Shown in pieces: positions 1 through 14,097 of a DNA stretch of 64,000 nt; within the stretch, counting starts at the first letter, position 1; every line of letters starts with the position of its first letter. Source of the stretch: Numida meleagris (taxonomy: Eukaryota; Chordata; Aves; Galliformes; Numididae); assembly GCF_002078875.1 (NCBI RefSeq), contig NC_034412.1, positions 7,232,948 to 7,296,947 on the forward strand, in the 5' to 3' direction. Under the pieces are notes generated by a model. That model had not been told where the DNA came from, did not search any database, and saw nothing but the letters and a program-made list of their open reading frames with translations. Made by a program: the position numbers and the translations under genes.

Positions 1-3000
1 CTTGTGCTGTTCTTACAGATGTAAAGCAACACATCTTAGGTTTCCTCCCCTTTTTTGCACACAGAATAGAAATTACAGCTACAGCTTAGCTTGTTTGCCT
101 ATGGATCAATGCCAGAAAGCAGTTTTGAAGGTGTTTTAAAATGAAGACATCTGGCAGCTGGCGTACTTACAATTCATTTGCCAAAGACAAGTTGCATGCT
201 GTTGGAATTTTCAATTGAAGGTCACGCACCAGGTAAAAATCAGTCAGGTGGAGCTCATGTGTGGTGAACCCACACACTTGAAGAATTGTTGGCTCAGAGA
301 TGTGTGGGTGGGCTAAACTGTGAAGTATGCTTGTCTAATTCTCCCTCCTTAAAATGTGAAACTCAAAGCTAAAAGGAGGTCAGTTAAGCTGACAAGAAAT
401 CACAAGGCTATGACATTTCAGCGGAAGCACCATCAATTAGTTTGAGCAAAGGGTGCCAAAAAAAAAAAAAAAGACCAATAACAGAATCTGACATCATGTT
501 GGACAAATGCTCTGCTGTCAACTGAGTGGTCACACAGTTTTTCCTCTCATTTTTTTTCGATAAGAAATAGCCTAGAGGATTATTTGTATACAGCTTTACT
601 ACTGACAGTGAATTAGTAACAGTGTGTCATTGTGCATTCACTTACTCAGTGACAGCTCTGAGGCTAAGCTGTTTACATTAATTGATATTTAATGGTATTA
701 ATGCAGTATGGTTTACCATTACAAACTTTCTATCGGTATGGTTACTTAGTAAGGTACCAATACCTTCTAAATCAAGGCACCTGCACACAGAATAGAATTA
801 TGTATGTTTATGTGGAAAATGCTTGTATTCCCTGCAACGCAGGGAAATGGTGTTTGGTTTTATTACTACAATAATAAAAACACACCTTTTCTTCTTTAAG
901 CAAGTTTTTTCATAGAAGAAGCTCCTTTTATTTTAGTAGAAACACTTGCAATTCACATCAGTAAAACAACAGCAACAACAACAAAAAAGAAAAACAGGCT
1001 TAGAATTCATAGATGCTGCAACCTGTAAAAGTAGGAATGCAGAAGATTTTTATGCATTTCACTAGATGGAAATTCTCTTGTGACATTTTAGAAGGCTTTG
1101 CATTCAGAAGTTTGTTAGACTCCAAATGGAAACGGTTTGAACAGTATTGGGTTTGCTAAAGTGTGAGAGCAAGGAAAAACTCTCTGCCTTACTGTTTTGA
1201 AAAAGGAAGTTCAGAAGTTCATTGAGCAGCATTTTTTGCTTGGTAAGGTCAATACTATGTCTCCTATTGGAATATTGGTGGCTTCCTCTTCTTTCTAAGT
1301 TGTTAAAAAATATATTTTTGTCATATTTTACTCAAGGCTCTGAAGCAGAGGGACCAGAGATCCCAACTGTTCTCCAAAGGGCTGTCTCTTGAAGCCTAGC
1401 CCCAACTCTTAGACTGACTGGAAAGATAATGTTATTGTTCAGACTGTGACCTTTCTGTGCATCCCGAATGAGGAGCAGAAGAAATAAAGGGATGTATGAT
1501 AAGGGTATGCAGTGCAGGCATGTGAACTTTTCTTCTTTTAAGGGAGTTATTTGCTACTGTTAGATTGCACTGCAATGTGGACTTGTGGCTAAAACACTGA
1601 AGTCATTGGAGCCAGAAATCCCCAGATGCCAGCAGAATGTTATTTGAGGCAATGTGGATTATAGAGGTAAAGCACCTCTTTCAGTGATTTTTTTGTCAAC
1701 AGAGACTAAAACTACATGAAAAAGAAAATTAACATTTAATACCCCCAAACTTGGTGTCTTACTAGGTAAAGCTGAAGCTGTTCCCTCTCTCTTCTATCAG
1801 ATTGTAAGCTGCCCTTCAGGTGCTCATGTTTTGTATATTTCGACTTTACAACAGTCCCTGTGGATCCTCCTGTTATGTCCTTTTGCAGTTACCAGGTCAA
1901 CAGCAGTGTAATGTGGCTGAAGTTTTAAGAAGTACTGTTAATTAAAAATAATAATAATAATAATATAATCATTGTTATTATGAATCGCTTTGAACTGAAG
2001 ACTGCGACTGGTGTCAAAATGAGGTGTACAAAAAAAGGTGAAACCGTTTCATTTATTCTTGAGGTGCTACACAAACTGTGTAAAGGAAATATGGTGTAAA
2101 ATACTGGATAATTTTTTGCTTCATGTAAGAGGGAATGCAGAGTCTAAAGATGAAATATGAAACTGCTTTGAGATGAGGATCTAGAGAAAATGCTGATGAT
2201 TTGTCACAACTGTTCATCATTGTGCTAAACCTGTTTTGTTTTCCTGCTCAAATTCCTGACAGATAATGGCAATCTGACATTCTTACTGTTTTCGTTTTAC
2301 TGCAAAAAAGATCTACAGATATGGGGCTGAAACCAAGTAGTGTTATTACATTACGAGGCTCTTAGTCTCTGAAGATTGATTTCTTGAGTAACATAAGCAG
2401 TTTCTACTGAAGTCATGTGATTATTTTGAAGTTATTCTTTCTTAATGTGGAATACCATTACTGGCTGAAAGGAACCTAAACATTGTTTACCCTCAAAGTT
2501 GCCTACAGGCACGTGAAGTAGTACGCTTTGCCCCTACTGGGCCGCAGATACAAATATTATGTGGAACATCTTCAAAGCAATACATCAAAAGAAGTATTCC
2601 AATTTGATTCTAAGTAAGAGATTTTGTTAGTTTACTTTTGTCATCTAGGTGCCTGTAGGAATCAGAAGTGTGTTTTCCCAATTTTGATGGCAGGTATGAT
2701 GCTAGCCTGGCTTATGCTCAACTGTTGCATGACATGCATACCTTTTTGACTTAGATTTGCTATTACATTGCTTTGCATGTTTTCTTGGAACTCTGAGCTG
2801 TTGCAGAAGGATACAGCTGAGGTCAACGATTATATTACAAGTGTGCTAAAGGGCTTCAGCATTTGCTTTTTTTCTAAATATGATTTAGAGACCTGGTACT
2901 CTATCTGATCATGTCCCAGGCGTGTTAAAGTAGTGTCTTTCCTCATTGATTTTCGTGGGAATCAATCCCTAAGCCACTTTGCTGATAGAATTCAGTTTTG

Positions 3001-6000
3001 CTGACAAATTGTTAACAGTGTGAAAACTCTTGATATTCTGAGGATCACTTCTCCTTGGGTGCCAGCAGAGCCAAAGTTTTACCTCCCAGAGCATCTTCAA
3101 AAGCTCTTTGTAGCAGAGATTTTACTTCAAGTGGTATATCCACAAGGAATGTTTTCAGTAATGATTTGTGAGGCTTTAGGGATGATGATGTTAGTCTCAT
3201 GTCTGGGTTCAGGGTATGGTGAAAGGCTAGCTGTAATTTCAGCATCCTTACTGCAGCCTTTCCTTCCCATAATGAAGTATTTGGCTTAGTTATTGTTTCT
3301 GTTAATTCTAATGCCCCCTGCTGCTGAGCAAACGACATGTGCTCTATAAAAGGAATTATAAATATGTTAAAGCGTAACTTCCAGTCTTTTGTGACTGCAA
3401 GTGGATATTACTGTATGGGTATGTACCTTCAGGACAAAATAGACACAAACACACACTGAGAAGATGTAAAGGCATGGGTACAACTGCACAACTACTGTGG
3501 GAAGCTTCTCTATATATGAAGCGCTTTACATGTCTTTGACAACACAGAATGGGATAGAAGGACTGACGTGAAACAATTTTAGGAAAAGGTAAAGGATCAT
3601 CTGTGGAAATGAGGCTACAGGGGAAAACTTTCAGAGAACTTTCCTACTTCGCCTTTTACATTTATTTGCTTTGTCTGAATGCCAGTGTTTTGTTTTGTTT
3701 TGTTTTCTCGTCTTTTCTTCTTTGAGATAAAAATTGTTCATCTTTGGTAGAAGTATGCTACTTCAAAGGGAATGAAATTTTAAAGTTACATAATTGATGG
3801 GTGACACAAGATTTTATTCAGTAAACTTTTAGTCACGGGATAATTTTTCTGAATGTAATAATCTGGACACTCTTGTGTGGATTGAAAAATACTTGACAAA
3901 CAGAAAGAGTGTAAGAAGCATTATCAGAAGGAAATAAGGAGTTAGAGACTAATGACTTTGAATAAGATTGGATTTTCTTAAAGACTTGAAGAAGTACTTC
4001 ACTGTTATTTGAAGATAGGTAAAATTAATAATATTGTAGAAGAAAAAATAAAAGACTGTAGATATAATGAACCACTAAAAATCCAGTATGTAGATACGCT
4101 GTAGATCTAAATAAAACCCAAGAATAATGAAACTTGCTGGGAAAAAAAATATTACAGCGAGAAAGATGATTCATTAATGAATATTCATTGAGAGAGAGAA
4201 CCTTGGAAATGATGCCAAGGAAAATTATGCATGGATAGCAAAGAAACATAATGGTCAACACTAATTATTAGATAGTGTAGTGCAGTAGTCATATATAGCA
4301 GTCATCTGAAGAAACCTCTTGACACAGTGTATGTAAGGTTGTACTGTATAAAACTCTCAAAATTATAAAGAAAGAAGTAACCTAGTATTTCATAGAGAGA
4401 AAGATCTAATGTCCTTATGAGAAATTCCCATTATTAGGCCTTTGTTATTTCTGTCACAGGTGCACAGCTCTGTATGCGTATATCTGAACACGTGCATATA
4501 TTTCTGCTTATCTAATGTGGTCAACAATTTATTTACTGCATATATAAAGCCTTATGTAGATGCATTCATTTTAGCATGGCTGCATCCAGCATAAATCTGT
4601 ACAGTCTGGCCCTTTCCATCTAAACAGTGTCCAGAAAACGGCGTGTTTTACTAAATTCTCCTTTATTTTCAGATTGTCTTTTTAATCTATTTTAACACTA
4701 GTTCCTTTATTCTTGTAGCTCATTTGTATTTCTGTATGAACTGCCTTATTTTGTGTGAGGTTGTCTTATTCTAGTCTTCATCATAGAAATCTGATACCAT
4801 TTGTTTCTCTTCCTCTTGTGAGGTAGGGAAAGAAGCCCCACTACCCAAGGATAATGTCCATATTGACACGAGGACTCTAGTAGGGCCAACACTGTTTCCA
4901 TCCTTCTTGCACGTATAAAAAAAATGGTAATTTTGTAACTGTCATTTAGTGTATGCATTTCAAGCACACAAGTTCTTCCCATTAAAATTTGTCGTACTTG
5001 CAGTCTTTCTCACAGTCTTATTCAGGAAGAAACTAATATATATGTTATATGAACAGTGGTGGCTTTAAACGGAATTTATGCTCATTGATGCTAGGGATCA
5101 AGTAAAGTTATTAAATTAGAAATTATTTTACATTGACAACATGCCAATAGCAAATTAAGTAATGAAGTAAGTGGGATTCAAGTCTGGAGGCAATGAAATG
5201 TGACCAGGAGAAACACTATCACTTCTCTGATGTAGCTGTTCTTTCAAAAAGACTGGGGGAGCATTGTTTCTAACATCCAAATGGCAGCAACATGAAATAG
5301 AGTAAACAACAGCCGTAAGATACAGGCTGCCCACTTGCTGGAAAACAAACACACCTTACACCGGTCACATGGAACTGTGGAGGAATTCAGGCCTTCAGCT
5401 TTAGAGGTGCCCCATGAAGAGCTGAGGAACCTCTGAAAACCAAAGTAACCTAGTTTGCCGAGTTTGTATGTTACTTTTCTGTTTTGGAAAACACACAGTA
5501 TGCGTTTCCTAAATTGTATGCATTAATAGGAAGTGATTTTTTTTTTCTGACCTCCTTTAGTCTTTTGCAATCCTATCATATATCAGTTCAATTCCTTCAG
5601 TTGCCTAGCGTTAGTAAAGAGACTTAACTGAGCTTGGCAATGTCTGAGTACTTGTATCTTTATGCATCTGGGAATGGTAGTTTTTTTCCTTATGAGTGGC
5701 TCCAATGGGTCACTTAGTACTCCTCCCAGGAATGAGCATTTTCAGCTGCCAGTGAGATCAGGGAGCAGAGGCAGACCAGTGTTGTTAGCTGAGCGCTCCT
5801 GGACAGCGCCTGCCGGCACCTTCAGTTTAATGGTGCCCCTTGAGCAGCCTGGTAGAAGCCTGGTGTTCACGTTGAACACCTTAATCACGTATAGAAAAAC
5901 TTCCAGTACACACCTGAGAGCATGAACTGGCTCCGTGTGATTAATGCACATTGCTTATTCATAGAACCTATTTGAAAATTTTCATAATAGGTATCAGAAA

Positions 6001-7118
6001 GTTTGGATAACTGTATACTCTTCAGTATCTTGACTACAGAAATTTTCTGTCATAAGCTGCGATGTTCAAGTATGCATTTCTTTTATGAATGAAGGTCTTT
6101 TGTGCGTGAAGATTAAAATCCTCTGCCTCTCTGCTAGGAAGGGGAAAAAATCTCTTTGAGAGTGCAGTTGGTGTAAACCATTTCTTTAAAAACAGAGCCC
6201 TTAAATAGCTCCAAGTACATTTCTGTGTATGATACATAAATGTCCACTAATTGCACGAAGGGAGAACTGAGATTCCAATAGCAAATTCTGTTAAAAAAAA
6301 AAAAAAAGTAGATATACAAAGAAAAGTGGAAGCATCTGTTTAATATATACGACATTAGAATTTAATTTTACCTCTGTGATGCTTTTGTGTAGCTGCAGTG
6401 TTACAGAGGAGCACATAAGCATAGTAGTGCAGTGTCAGCAGGTGCATGCCACCAAATTACTGCTTTTAATTTGCATATTCATCTGCTAAGAAGCATGTCA
6501 TTATCATATCAAAGGGATACTAAGCAACATCTAGCTTCGAGAGATGTGGCATAGTTTCAATACGAGCAATTAATGCAAGATGAGGACTCTCTTTTTGTCA
6601 TGTCTCCTAGGGCTAGCTGTAATCGGGCTTATTATTGGATACCAATAAGACTGAGGTACCAGTTGGCAGAGAATGAGAGAAGTACAGAAAAACAGAGCTG
6701 TATGAAGCGTCTTAACTATACACTTGATAGCAGACCAATTCTCTGGTCACTTTTTAAAAACAAAAGCTGTGACTATCTGCTGAATAAGTCTGATCAAAGA
6801 TAAACATTATATGTAGCATATCTTTAAAGGGGGGGTTAAGGAGAAAAAAGTTAAACAAAATTAGGCTATATTTTCCATGAAACAAATAAGTAAAGCTGAC
6901 TAATGAAATGTAGAATTAGGACTCTTAGAGAAAAGGATTTACAAGTAAGTTATATTGTATTTAAAAGATGCTGTTGTAATAAGTCACTACTCCTTGAGAC
7001 AAATGAGACAGATGCAGTTTGTATGTCCAAGGAGAATGGCAGGTCTCATGCCACTGTTTTCTGCAAGGCATTGTCAACTTTGTCAGATCTCTCAAATCTA
7101 GCAGGAAAGTAGACAGAG
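1..7118. other. Unique AT-rich DNA without a supportable gene
   Basis: I see no exon, RNA gene or full mobile element here. Small open frames (up to 97 codons) lie on both strands and overlap each other, as expected by chance. Short simple repeats are present: an A15 run at 458-472, a CAA-rich stretch near 965-990, AAT units near 1947-1965, TTTTG units at 3687-3706 and an A run near 6293-6307. A TATA-like string (CTATAAAAGG) sits at 3343-3352 without other promoter elements. Around 6361-6530 the sequence contains a perfect octamer, ATTTGCAT (6469-6476), beside AT-rich homeodomain-like sites. It could be a small regulatory element, but nothing beyond motif content supports that. Confidence 0.6.
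1945..1966. repeat. (AAT)n microsatellite, short
   Basis: About six to seven uninterrupted AAT units are followed by the near-palindromic AT-rich sequence TAATATAATC. This is a plain trinucleotide microsatellite with no sign of function. Confidence 0.8.
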
Positions 7119-7284
7119 TCATAGAATCATAGAATGGTTTGGTTTGGAAGGGACCTTTAAGATCATGTAGTTCCAACCCCCTGCTACAGGCAGGGACACC
7201 TCCCTCTAGACCAGGTTGCTCAAAGCCCCATCCAGCCTGGCCTTGAATTCTTCCAGGGAGGGGGCATCCACAACCTATCTGAGT
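7119..7284 (-). mobile_element. CR1 LINE fragment, 3' end, 5'-truncated
   Basis: Read on the plus strand, it opens with TCATAGAATCATAGAATGG, the reverse complement of the avian CR1 terminus built from ATTCTATG units. It then follows the standard CR1 3' sequence: AAGGGACCTTTAAGATCATG, CCAACCCCCTGC, GGCAGGGACACCTCCCTCTA, CCAGGTTGCTCAAAGCCCC, CAGCCTGGCCTTGAA. Similarity fades after GGGGCATCCACAACC near 7280. CR1 elements transpose by target-primed reverse transcription starting at this end, so a 166-bp 3' piece is a typical dead-on-arrival insertion. It is non-coding. Divergence from the pattern I know is modest, so this is one of the younger copies in the window. Confidence 0.93.
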
Positions 7285-10200
7285 CCTAACAGTTGAGCAA
7301 ATTAAGTATTCAAAGATAGTTCCCAGTGAGTGGCGATAATTTTCTCCAGTGAACAGTTTAGGAAATATGCCAGAAAAAGTAGATTAATCTTCAGAGATAC
7401 GGAGATGTGCCTAAGGATGTCATGGATCTGTTTAAGGCCTGCAGTGCTCAGCATGCTCTGCCCAACCTGTGTGGGGATACAAGATCAAGGTGAGCAGACA
7501 TGGATATTTCTGCCAGTCATTCCTCTGAGCTTCCACTGTTTTGCAGGGTCCTCTTAAGACTGAATTGACACCTGTGTGTAGCAGCCCTTGGTGAATTTGG
7601 GGGAACAAAAAGATAAATGAGTCCTAAAATGTGTTTTATTGAGGATTCCTCACAGCGTTCTCAGACGGGTGTTTCAGAGAGAGAGCTTTAGCCATGAACT
7701 GGGTGATTTCTGATTTTGTTCAAGAACATTTCTGCCATACACTTATCTTCTGCATTTTAGCTCTTTTGAGGGACTCAAACACTACAGCTGTCATAAAATG
7801 CAGTCAGTTTTAGTTTCCACCGTCTGAAAATCTCATCCATAAATGCAGAGAGTTTGTTTTAATTTTGTCGGTCTGCAAAGAAACCCAAACTACACCGACC
7901 AACTTCACTTTTTTGAGGAAAGGAAAACTTTTCTCCTTTCTGCCATGGTGCAGTCATCCTCTGTAATACATACTAGCTGCATAGGAAATTCTCCTTCGCA
8001 TCTTTTAGTACTTTGACTCCATGCTTGCTGCTGAGATGAATTTGCATTGATTTTTTTCCAATAATTTCAATAAAGCTGGATTTTTACTCTTTCTAGGCAC
8101 TATTGAATTGGATTCATGGCAGTAGCTGCCCCACTCTCATGATAATAATCAGCTGTTAGTGGCAGTCAGTCATTATATTGTGGGAATGAGAAAGCAGCTG
8201 TAATGTTTAAATATCATGATTATAAGGTTAGTAGAAGTCTTCCATGATTTATGCAATTATGTATAGGTACAATGACGTGTGCTTCGTGTCAGCAATATGA
8301 ATACAGATAAACAAAAAGATACATACACACAGAGTATAGTGGATTTTGTTAATTTTTTTTAAACAACTTTCATAGTTTCAATGGAATTAATAGATAAATA
8401 ATCTTAACACTGGTATTTCCCTACATTTTGCACACTTGGGAATTGACTGTTACATAGGTTTTCTGTCTACAGTACTGATCATTATCTTATGATAATGGCT
8501 TTTAATTTGACATACGTGTGTCTATGATGCTAAACTTCACTTTATAGCACAGATAACTAACAACTCTGTGTGTGCAAACTCTCCAAGTATTTCATAAAAT
8601 TGAGCTAATAACATATTAGTTTATACTTCAAAGGTGTTTGCTGGACTACCTTTTATGGTCTCCTACCTTAAGCCACGTTTGCATACTTTCTTTTAATCTA
8701 ACCTGCCAGATCACTGTTTTACTGGATATGAAAAAAGATTCAGATTACTTTAGATAAACATTGTTAATTAGATGACACATTAGCAACGTTTTCAAGTTAA
8801 TCAGTTGGATGTTTGTTATTTCCAGTACCACTGTTGTAAACAATATTATGCGCGTCATTCCTAAAATTAAATGCTGCGTTTATATGGGTCATGCCTTTAG
8901 CAGTACTTCTCTCCAAGACAGAAGGTATGGTGAAAAATATGTTTAATTTCAGCATAGTGTTTTTTTACTTAAACAAAAGTATAATATCAAAGTACAGTAA
9001 ATGCATCTCTCTGGTGTCAGTAACTAAATCTTATTGTTGAGGATGATGGTTGGCTAGAGCTAGCCTGTGCTTCCACATGGCTTTCTGCTCTCTCGGGGTC
9101 CTGTCCTGCATGGCACTGAGTACCCTCAGCTCCTTTTGATGATTTCTGTGGGAGCTGGAGGGCCTCACAGGAGGGTGCTTGATGCCTTGCAAGATCAGAC
9201 ACTGATAATTGAAACAGGCAAGACAGTGGTACAAGAAAATTGTTTTCTTTCCAATTTTACTCTGCTGAAGTCAGAGAGGCTTTCCACAGCATGTTCACAA
9301 GTGCTTCGGGGCCAGATCCTACAAGATGATAGCTGAATATTTTCAGTTCCTGGTTGCTTCATTAGGAACTGAGAGCCCTCAGCCTGTTACTGGATTGGAC
9401 CTTTTTATTGTCCTTTGTTATTTTATTTTATTTTTTTTTTTACCATGAGCGGAACAGATGTTTCTGTCCCAATCTACTGAACCAAGCATTATTTCTTGCA
9501 GAGATAACACATCATCTTCAGATGATGGGATCTGAACAGAAATGATGCTACAAACTATGTAGAATAAGGTATTACTATTCATAAACAAAGTTTAACATGC
9601 ATTTAAAAGAAGCAGAATTCAAGCAAATTATAGCTCCAAATTTTTTGCAGATTTATTTAAAATGGATGGTAAATGCTTTGAAATAATACTTTTCTGGTTA
9701 GAACGAAAAGGTTGATGTAAGAGTGAGTTAAATCATATAATTTAAAACATCTTTCTAATACAAATAGAATTACTATAAATAGACTGGTTTTATTGTTGAA
9801 TAATGAGTTCGGTTATGGTAGAGTAATAACTCTTCAGCTGTGTATTAATCTACATTGTTTTAATGTCAGTAAATGTTCTAATCGGCTCAGCTGTAGCTTC
9901 TGGACATAACATAATAGCTGACTATGAAAAGTACATTTTAACTTACCCGTTTTCCTTTAACGTTTGCATTTTTATCCTTTATAGAAGACATCAATGAGTC
10001 TAATCACTTTTTTTTGCTGTAATATACTATCTTTGCTAATTCTGCATAGTGGAAGTATCAGATTTTTTTTGGTGTCAAGTGTTATTGCATAGTCTTTGAT
10101 GTCTGAACTTCTCAGTTAACAACTGAGAACTTGGTGATGATGAATTAAGTTTCATATTTTCAGTCTTCTCCCTTATTGTCTTTTCTCTCGAACTGAGACT

Positions 10201-10740
10201 CAGCAGGTGAGACTGCATATTTTACTTCACTCCATCGATACAGGTCTCTCTTCCCCAAGAATTAACATCCTCCTTCCAGCTGTGTTCTGCTTTCAAAAGA
10301 GATGTGAAACCATTCTAGAACTTGAGATGTGAGTGATTCCAAGGAGAAGAAGAAACTAGAAACTGCCTCTGCTGTGATCATTACAAATGACTTGTGAATG
10401 AATACTGTGGGATTCTTAACCCCTATATGACTTCAGCTGTTGTTCAAGCATTAATTCTACCAGTGCACTGATTACTTTATTCACAGTTTGCAGAGAGCTT
10501 ATTGAAGCCGGAAGTTTAAGTGATTTAGTCAAGGCAGTACATTTGACCATGCCAGAGCTTGCATTACATCCCAGGAGTTCCTGATTCTTACACTTAGACT
10601 CTTATAATACTGGGAAAAAGGACTACTATATTTATATGATTTCAGCCAATGAAGACTAATCAGTTTTTCTAGCAATAGAAAGTCTCCTTCATCCTCCTTC
10701 CCTTTCCAAACTCCAAAGCAGTGCCATGAATACTGGGGCC

Positions 10741-10920
10741 CAGAGCTAATGAATGAATATTAAAGCTCTTCTAAGTGAGCGAGCAGAGCCGATTAATGAG
10801 GCAGCCCTTGTCTTTTAGTAATTTCATCTGACAGAGGTGACTTAGCATTAAGATATCCCTAAATATCTCAGGGCCATATTATCTGCTCTCACAATCCTAA
10901 GTTTTGTGATTACCAATGAA
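10741..10920. promoter_or_regulatory. Candidate conserved enhancer-like block
   Basis: This stretch is complex, not repetitive, and dense in homeodomain-type cores: CTAATGAATGAATATTAAAG, then CCGATTAATGAGGC, then TAGTAATTTCATCTGACAG. TGACAG is a Meis/TALE-type core and lies next to the TAAT sites. A GC-richer central part (GAGCGAGCAGAGCC) interrupts otherwise AT-rich DNA. This composition is common in vertebrate developmental enhancers, but I cannot test conservation here, so the call rests on motif density alone. Confidence 0.25.
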
Positions 10921-13107
10921 CTCAGTATCTGCAATCCTTACTCAATATAAGTTGTGAGGTGAAAATGTGGTCACTGGTGTTCCTCTGACTTTGTTTAGCA
11001 CTACACCCAGGGCTTTTTACTGCTGAGACTACCTTTGTCCCATTCTTGCCTTTGGGTCCAAGGAGAATCCAACTGGCAGTATTTGTTTCCTGGCTGTTTG
11101 ACTTGGAGATACTGTTGAGATTACTGAAACATGAGTTTGTGCTACTGCAATATGTAATAGAGTTGAAGTTATTGTCATAAATGTAGCATATCGTAGCCTC
11201 ATGTGTTGCTACTGATGAGATTAAATTGGTACTTTGGAATTAGATGCTAGCGCTTGGAAATACTGTTCTCAGCATTACCTTGTGAAACAGTAATTTTCTT
11301 TCTGAACTTTTTCTTTCATAATGTACTCATTGATTCTGGCTTTGATAAGCAAAGAACATGAGCTTCTTGACCTTCGGCAAGCTATGTTCTCTCCAATATG
11401 AAGGGCTTTGTTTTTGATATGTTTAGTTATTTTCTCTAATTACTTGGAATAGGAACCTATGCAAATTTCTTACAGCATTGATCTGGCAAAGACCTGTGGC
11501 AAATGTGGTTAGTTTCTGTATAATTTAAGTCTATGGAAAAGTCAATGAATGTATGTATGTGGATCTGTAGACTGAAAACTCCAGTACCCATGGACTGGAG
11601 ACCATTTGTGTTCCCAGTGGATCAGAAGTAAAGATCTAAAGTTGGCCTGCCAACAAACAAATGTGTTTCTTATTTTGCACTGACATACTGTTTCTCTGGT
11701 AATAAGCCTCTTAATAGCATGCATTTGTAAATCAAAACTACAGTAAATATATCAACTGTACAATACTTTCCATGTCTAAATAAACAGGGTTTTTCACTTT
11801 CACTTTTATCTTCAGGATGTCAAGCAAGAGATTAGAAGGCAATTTTCAAACTGAAGGGGGGGAGGGGAACCGTGATGTTATTCCGTAGAAGTTATTTGAT
11901 TGCTCTTCATAGTCTTTTCATTACAATTGGCATTTAGAAACTCAACCACACATGCCGCTCCACACCTTTCTACATGATACTGTTTCTTCCTGTTCTCCTT
12001 ATCTGTAACTGTGATGATGCACAGCTTTCTCCTATTTCTTTCTTGTGGGTTTGTGCAGTTTCTTGATGTTTGTGACAGGCCACGATAGGGGAAGCTTTTA
12101 TCACTGTGGGGTTTGGAGGCCTCAGTAAATTGAAAATTGCAAATGAAATCCACTGGGCTTGAATTCATCAGCTATTATGTCAGATGACCTTTGGCAGCTG
12201 CTGATAAAAATGAGAGAATGTTAGCTCTGATCCAATTTTCAGCACTAACCATTCCTTTTCAAATCCATTCACAGTCAGGCAGCAGACACATGGGAAGTGA
12301 AAATGATAGGGTTTCAAGAGAGCTGCATTGTGTTGCAGATTAAGATTTTCTCCCCCTATTTCTAGAGGTCGGCCCCCAGGCCCCTGTCTGGTATCTACCT
12401 ATTGTCCAATCAGTTTCAATATCTGCTTCAGAGGACATGTTAGCCATCCTTACAGATAAGTGCTTACAGGAGAAAATGTTGGACTTAATAGTTTTGCTTA
12501 GGAGGCATCAAGGGTCACAGTGTACCAATATTGACTGGCACATGTTAGTTTAATCTGACATTCTTTGGAATGTGACACTAGATTCTTTTGGAGTTGTTGA
12601 TCTCTCTGAGATTTTTGTTCCCAGGCCTAGGTTTTAGGAATTTTATTTTTCTGTAACCGTTTACATTCACGAGTTACTGATATTCCAAAAAAACATCTGT
12701 CATAGCTGGGCCCAGGTGGCCCTTACGTTAGATCTGTCTCATGGGTTGCTTTAATTATGATACTGGAGAGCTGCATGTTGGCGCAACATTTTTTCTTGTA
12801 ATAGCAAACTGGCGATCTGTAGCTATTTTGTCTGCACTTTCAATCTACGCACTGTGGGAAATTAAACAGCCAATTATGCTTCCCTACCAAAATAAATGTA
12901 ATATATTTTTTAACTGAGATGGATGTGAACTTTGCCTTCAAAGATCTTGGAGTGTGTGCAGCCCTTCCCTCTGCCTTTGGCTTCCAGAAGAATGACTGTA
13001 CTCAGCATCTCCAGAAGTTACTCATGAGCTCAAAGGGCTGAACCCTAGTTCAGAGTGATCTGTTAAACCAATGTAATGCCAACAGACATGCCCAGTTTTC
13101 CATCAGC

Positions 13108-13172
13108 CTTTTTCTTCCAAAGTTAACATGGGAAAGAATGAAGCTCTGAACTATGTTAACTTGGAAAAAAAA
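13108..13172. other. Imperfect inverted repeat (potential hairpin)
   Basis: The left arm at 13109-13129 pairs with the right arm at 13153-13172: eight base pairs (AGTTAACAT side), one bulged A, six pairs (TTCCAA/TTGGAA), one mismatch, then five T-A pairs. The loop is 23 bases. That is about 19 pairs in total, the size of a small precursor-like hairpin, but the outer third is poly-T against poly-A, which weakens the case. It could equally be a chance fold or the remnant of a small terminal-inverted-repeat element. Confidence 0.4.
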
Positions 13173-14097
13173 AAAAAAAAAGAAGAATGTCTTCACAATT
13201 TTAAAGTTTTAGAATAGTACCTTATACTGCTTATTTCTTCAGTTTTTACAGAGACATAGCTACCATTGAATTCTGTTTTTAGAAGGGAATAATGATATGG
13301 AGATTGGACTTGTTTGGACAAGAATTCATAAAATCAGATTCTTTGACTGATCACACTGTCATTCTTCAAAACATCACTACTAGGTCTTCATTCAAAAAGA
13401 TATTCCTAACACTCTCACAGGAACGTTTCAAAGCAGAATGCCATCTTAAAACTACATAACTTTTACAGTTAACATTTTTACTGATACCTTTAGCTAAAAT
13501 GTGAATAAACATACAGTGGCTTGGCTTAATACATAAACAAATTAACTTTATGTGATAGGGAAAAAACATTCTTACAAAAGTTTGTTAGTGTTGTTAAGAA
13601 TCAAAGTGCTAATTTTTGAAATAACTCCGAACTGTTTTTTCATCTGTTTTCTTTTATCATTATTATGAACTTCCCATGACCACTTGTTATGTGGAGAAAA
13701 AGGAATTTGGGTACAGAAAAATACCCAAGACATGCCAGATTTGGCTGTCTGATTAAAAAAAAAAAAAGTAGCTTTGAGTCATGATCGCAAAATGTATATT
13801 AGCAAAACTTATTTAAATATTAGTATGTCTACTATTCAAGACAAATCTGAAATAGTGAAAAGTATTGAACAGTATTCTAATGAAACTTAGCATGATTTTT
13901 TGGAAGTTACTGTAGAAAACTGAGAATGAGATAATGAAAGCAGTTAATTTTTAATAAGAGGTTTTGAGTCTTAACTTTTGAATCTGCAATTTCTCTTAAA
14001 TGTTCCAGCATAGCTTATAAAGTATTTAATTTTTAACTAAATTTTATATTTCTATATGGATTCGAACTGCTACTTAAAACATAATACTATTACGTGG

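Larger units (their letters stand above)
7285..14097. other. Unique DNA without a supportable gene
   Basis: No coding region or RNA gene is visible. Items noted: a short inverted GATA pair, CATTATC/GATAATG with a 4-base loop, at 8480-8497; a T-rich run near 9422-9440; an enhancer-like block at 10741-10920; and an imperfect hairpin at 13108-13172, the last two listed separately. Open frames at 9017-9336 occur on both strands over the same bases and show no domain, so I treat them as chance. Single short A runs, such as 13756-13767, are ordinary. Confidence 0.6.

Noticed and set aside
3343..3352. TATA-like CTATAAAAGG
   Set aside because: No CCAAT, GC box, initiator or exon-like sequence accompanies it, and such strings are frequent in AT-rich DNA.
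3880..3940. Possible old CR1 segment (GGATTGAAAAATACTTGAC)
   Set aside because: It resembles the NWL-DR part of CR1 reverse transcriptase, but the neighbouring landmarks that should follow are absent.
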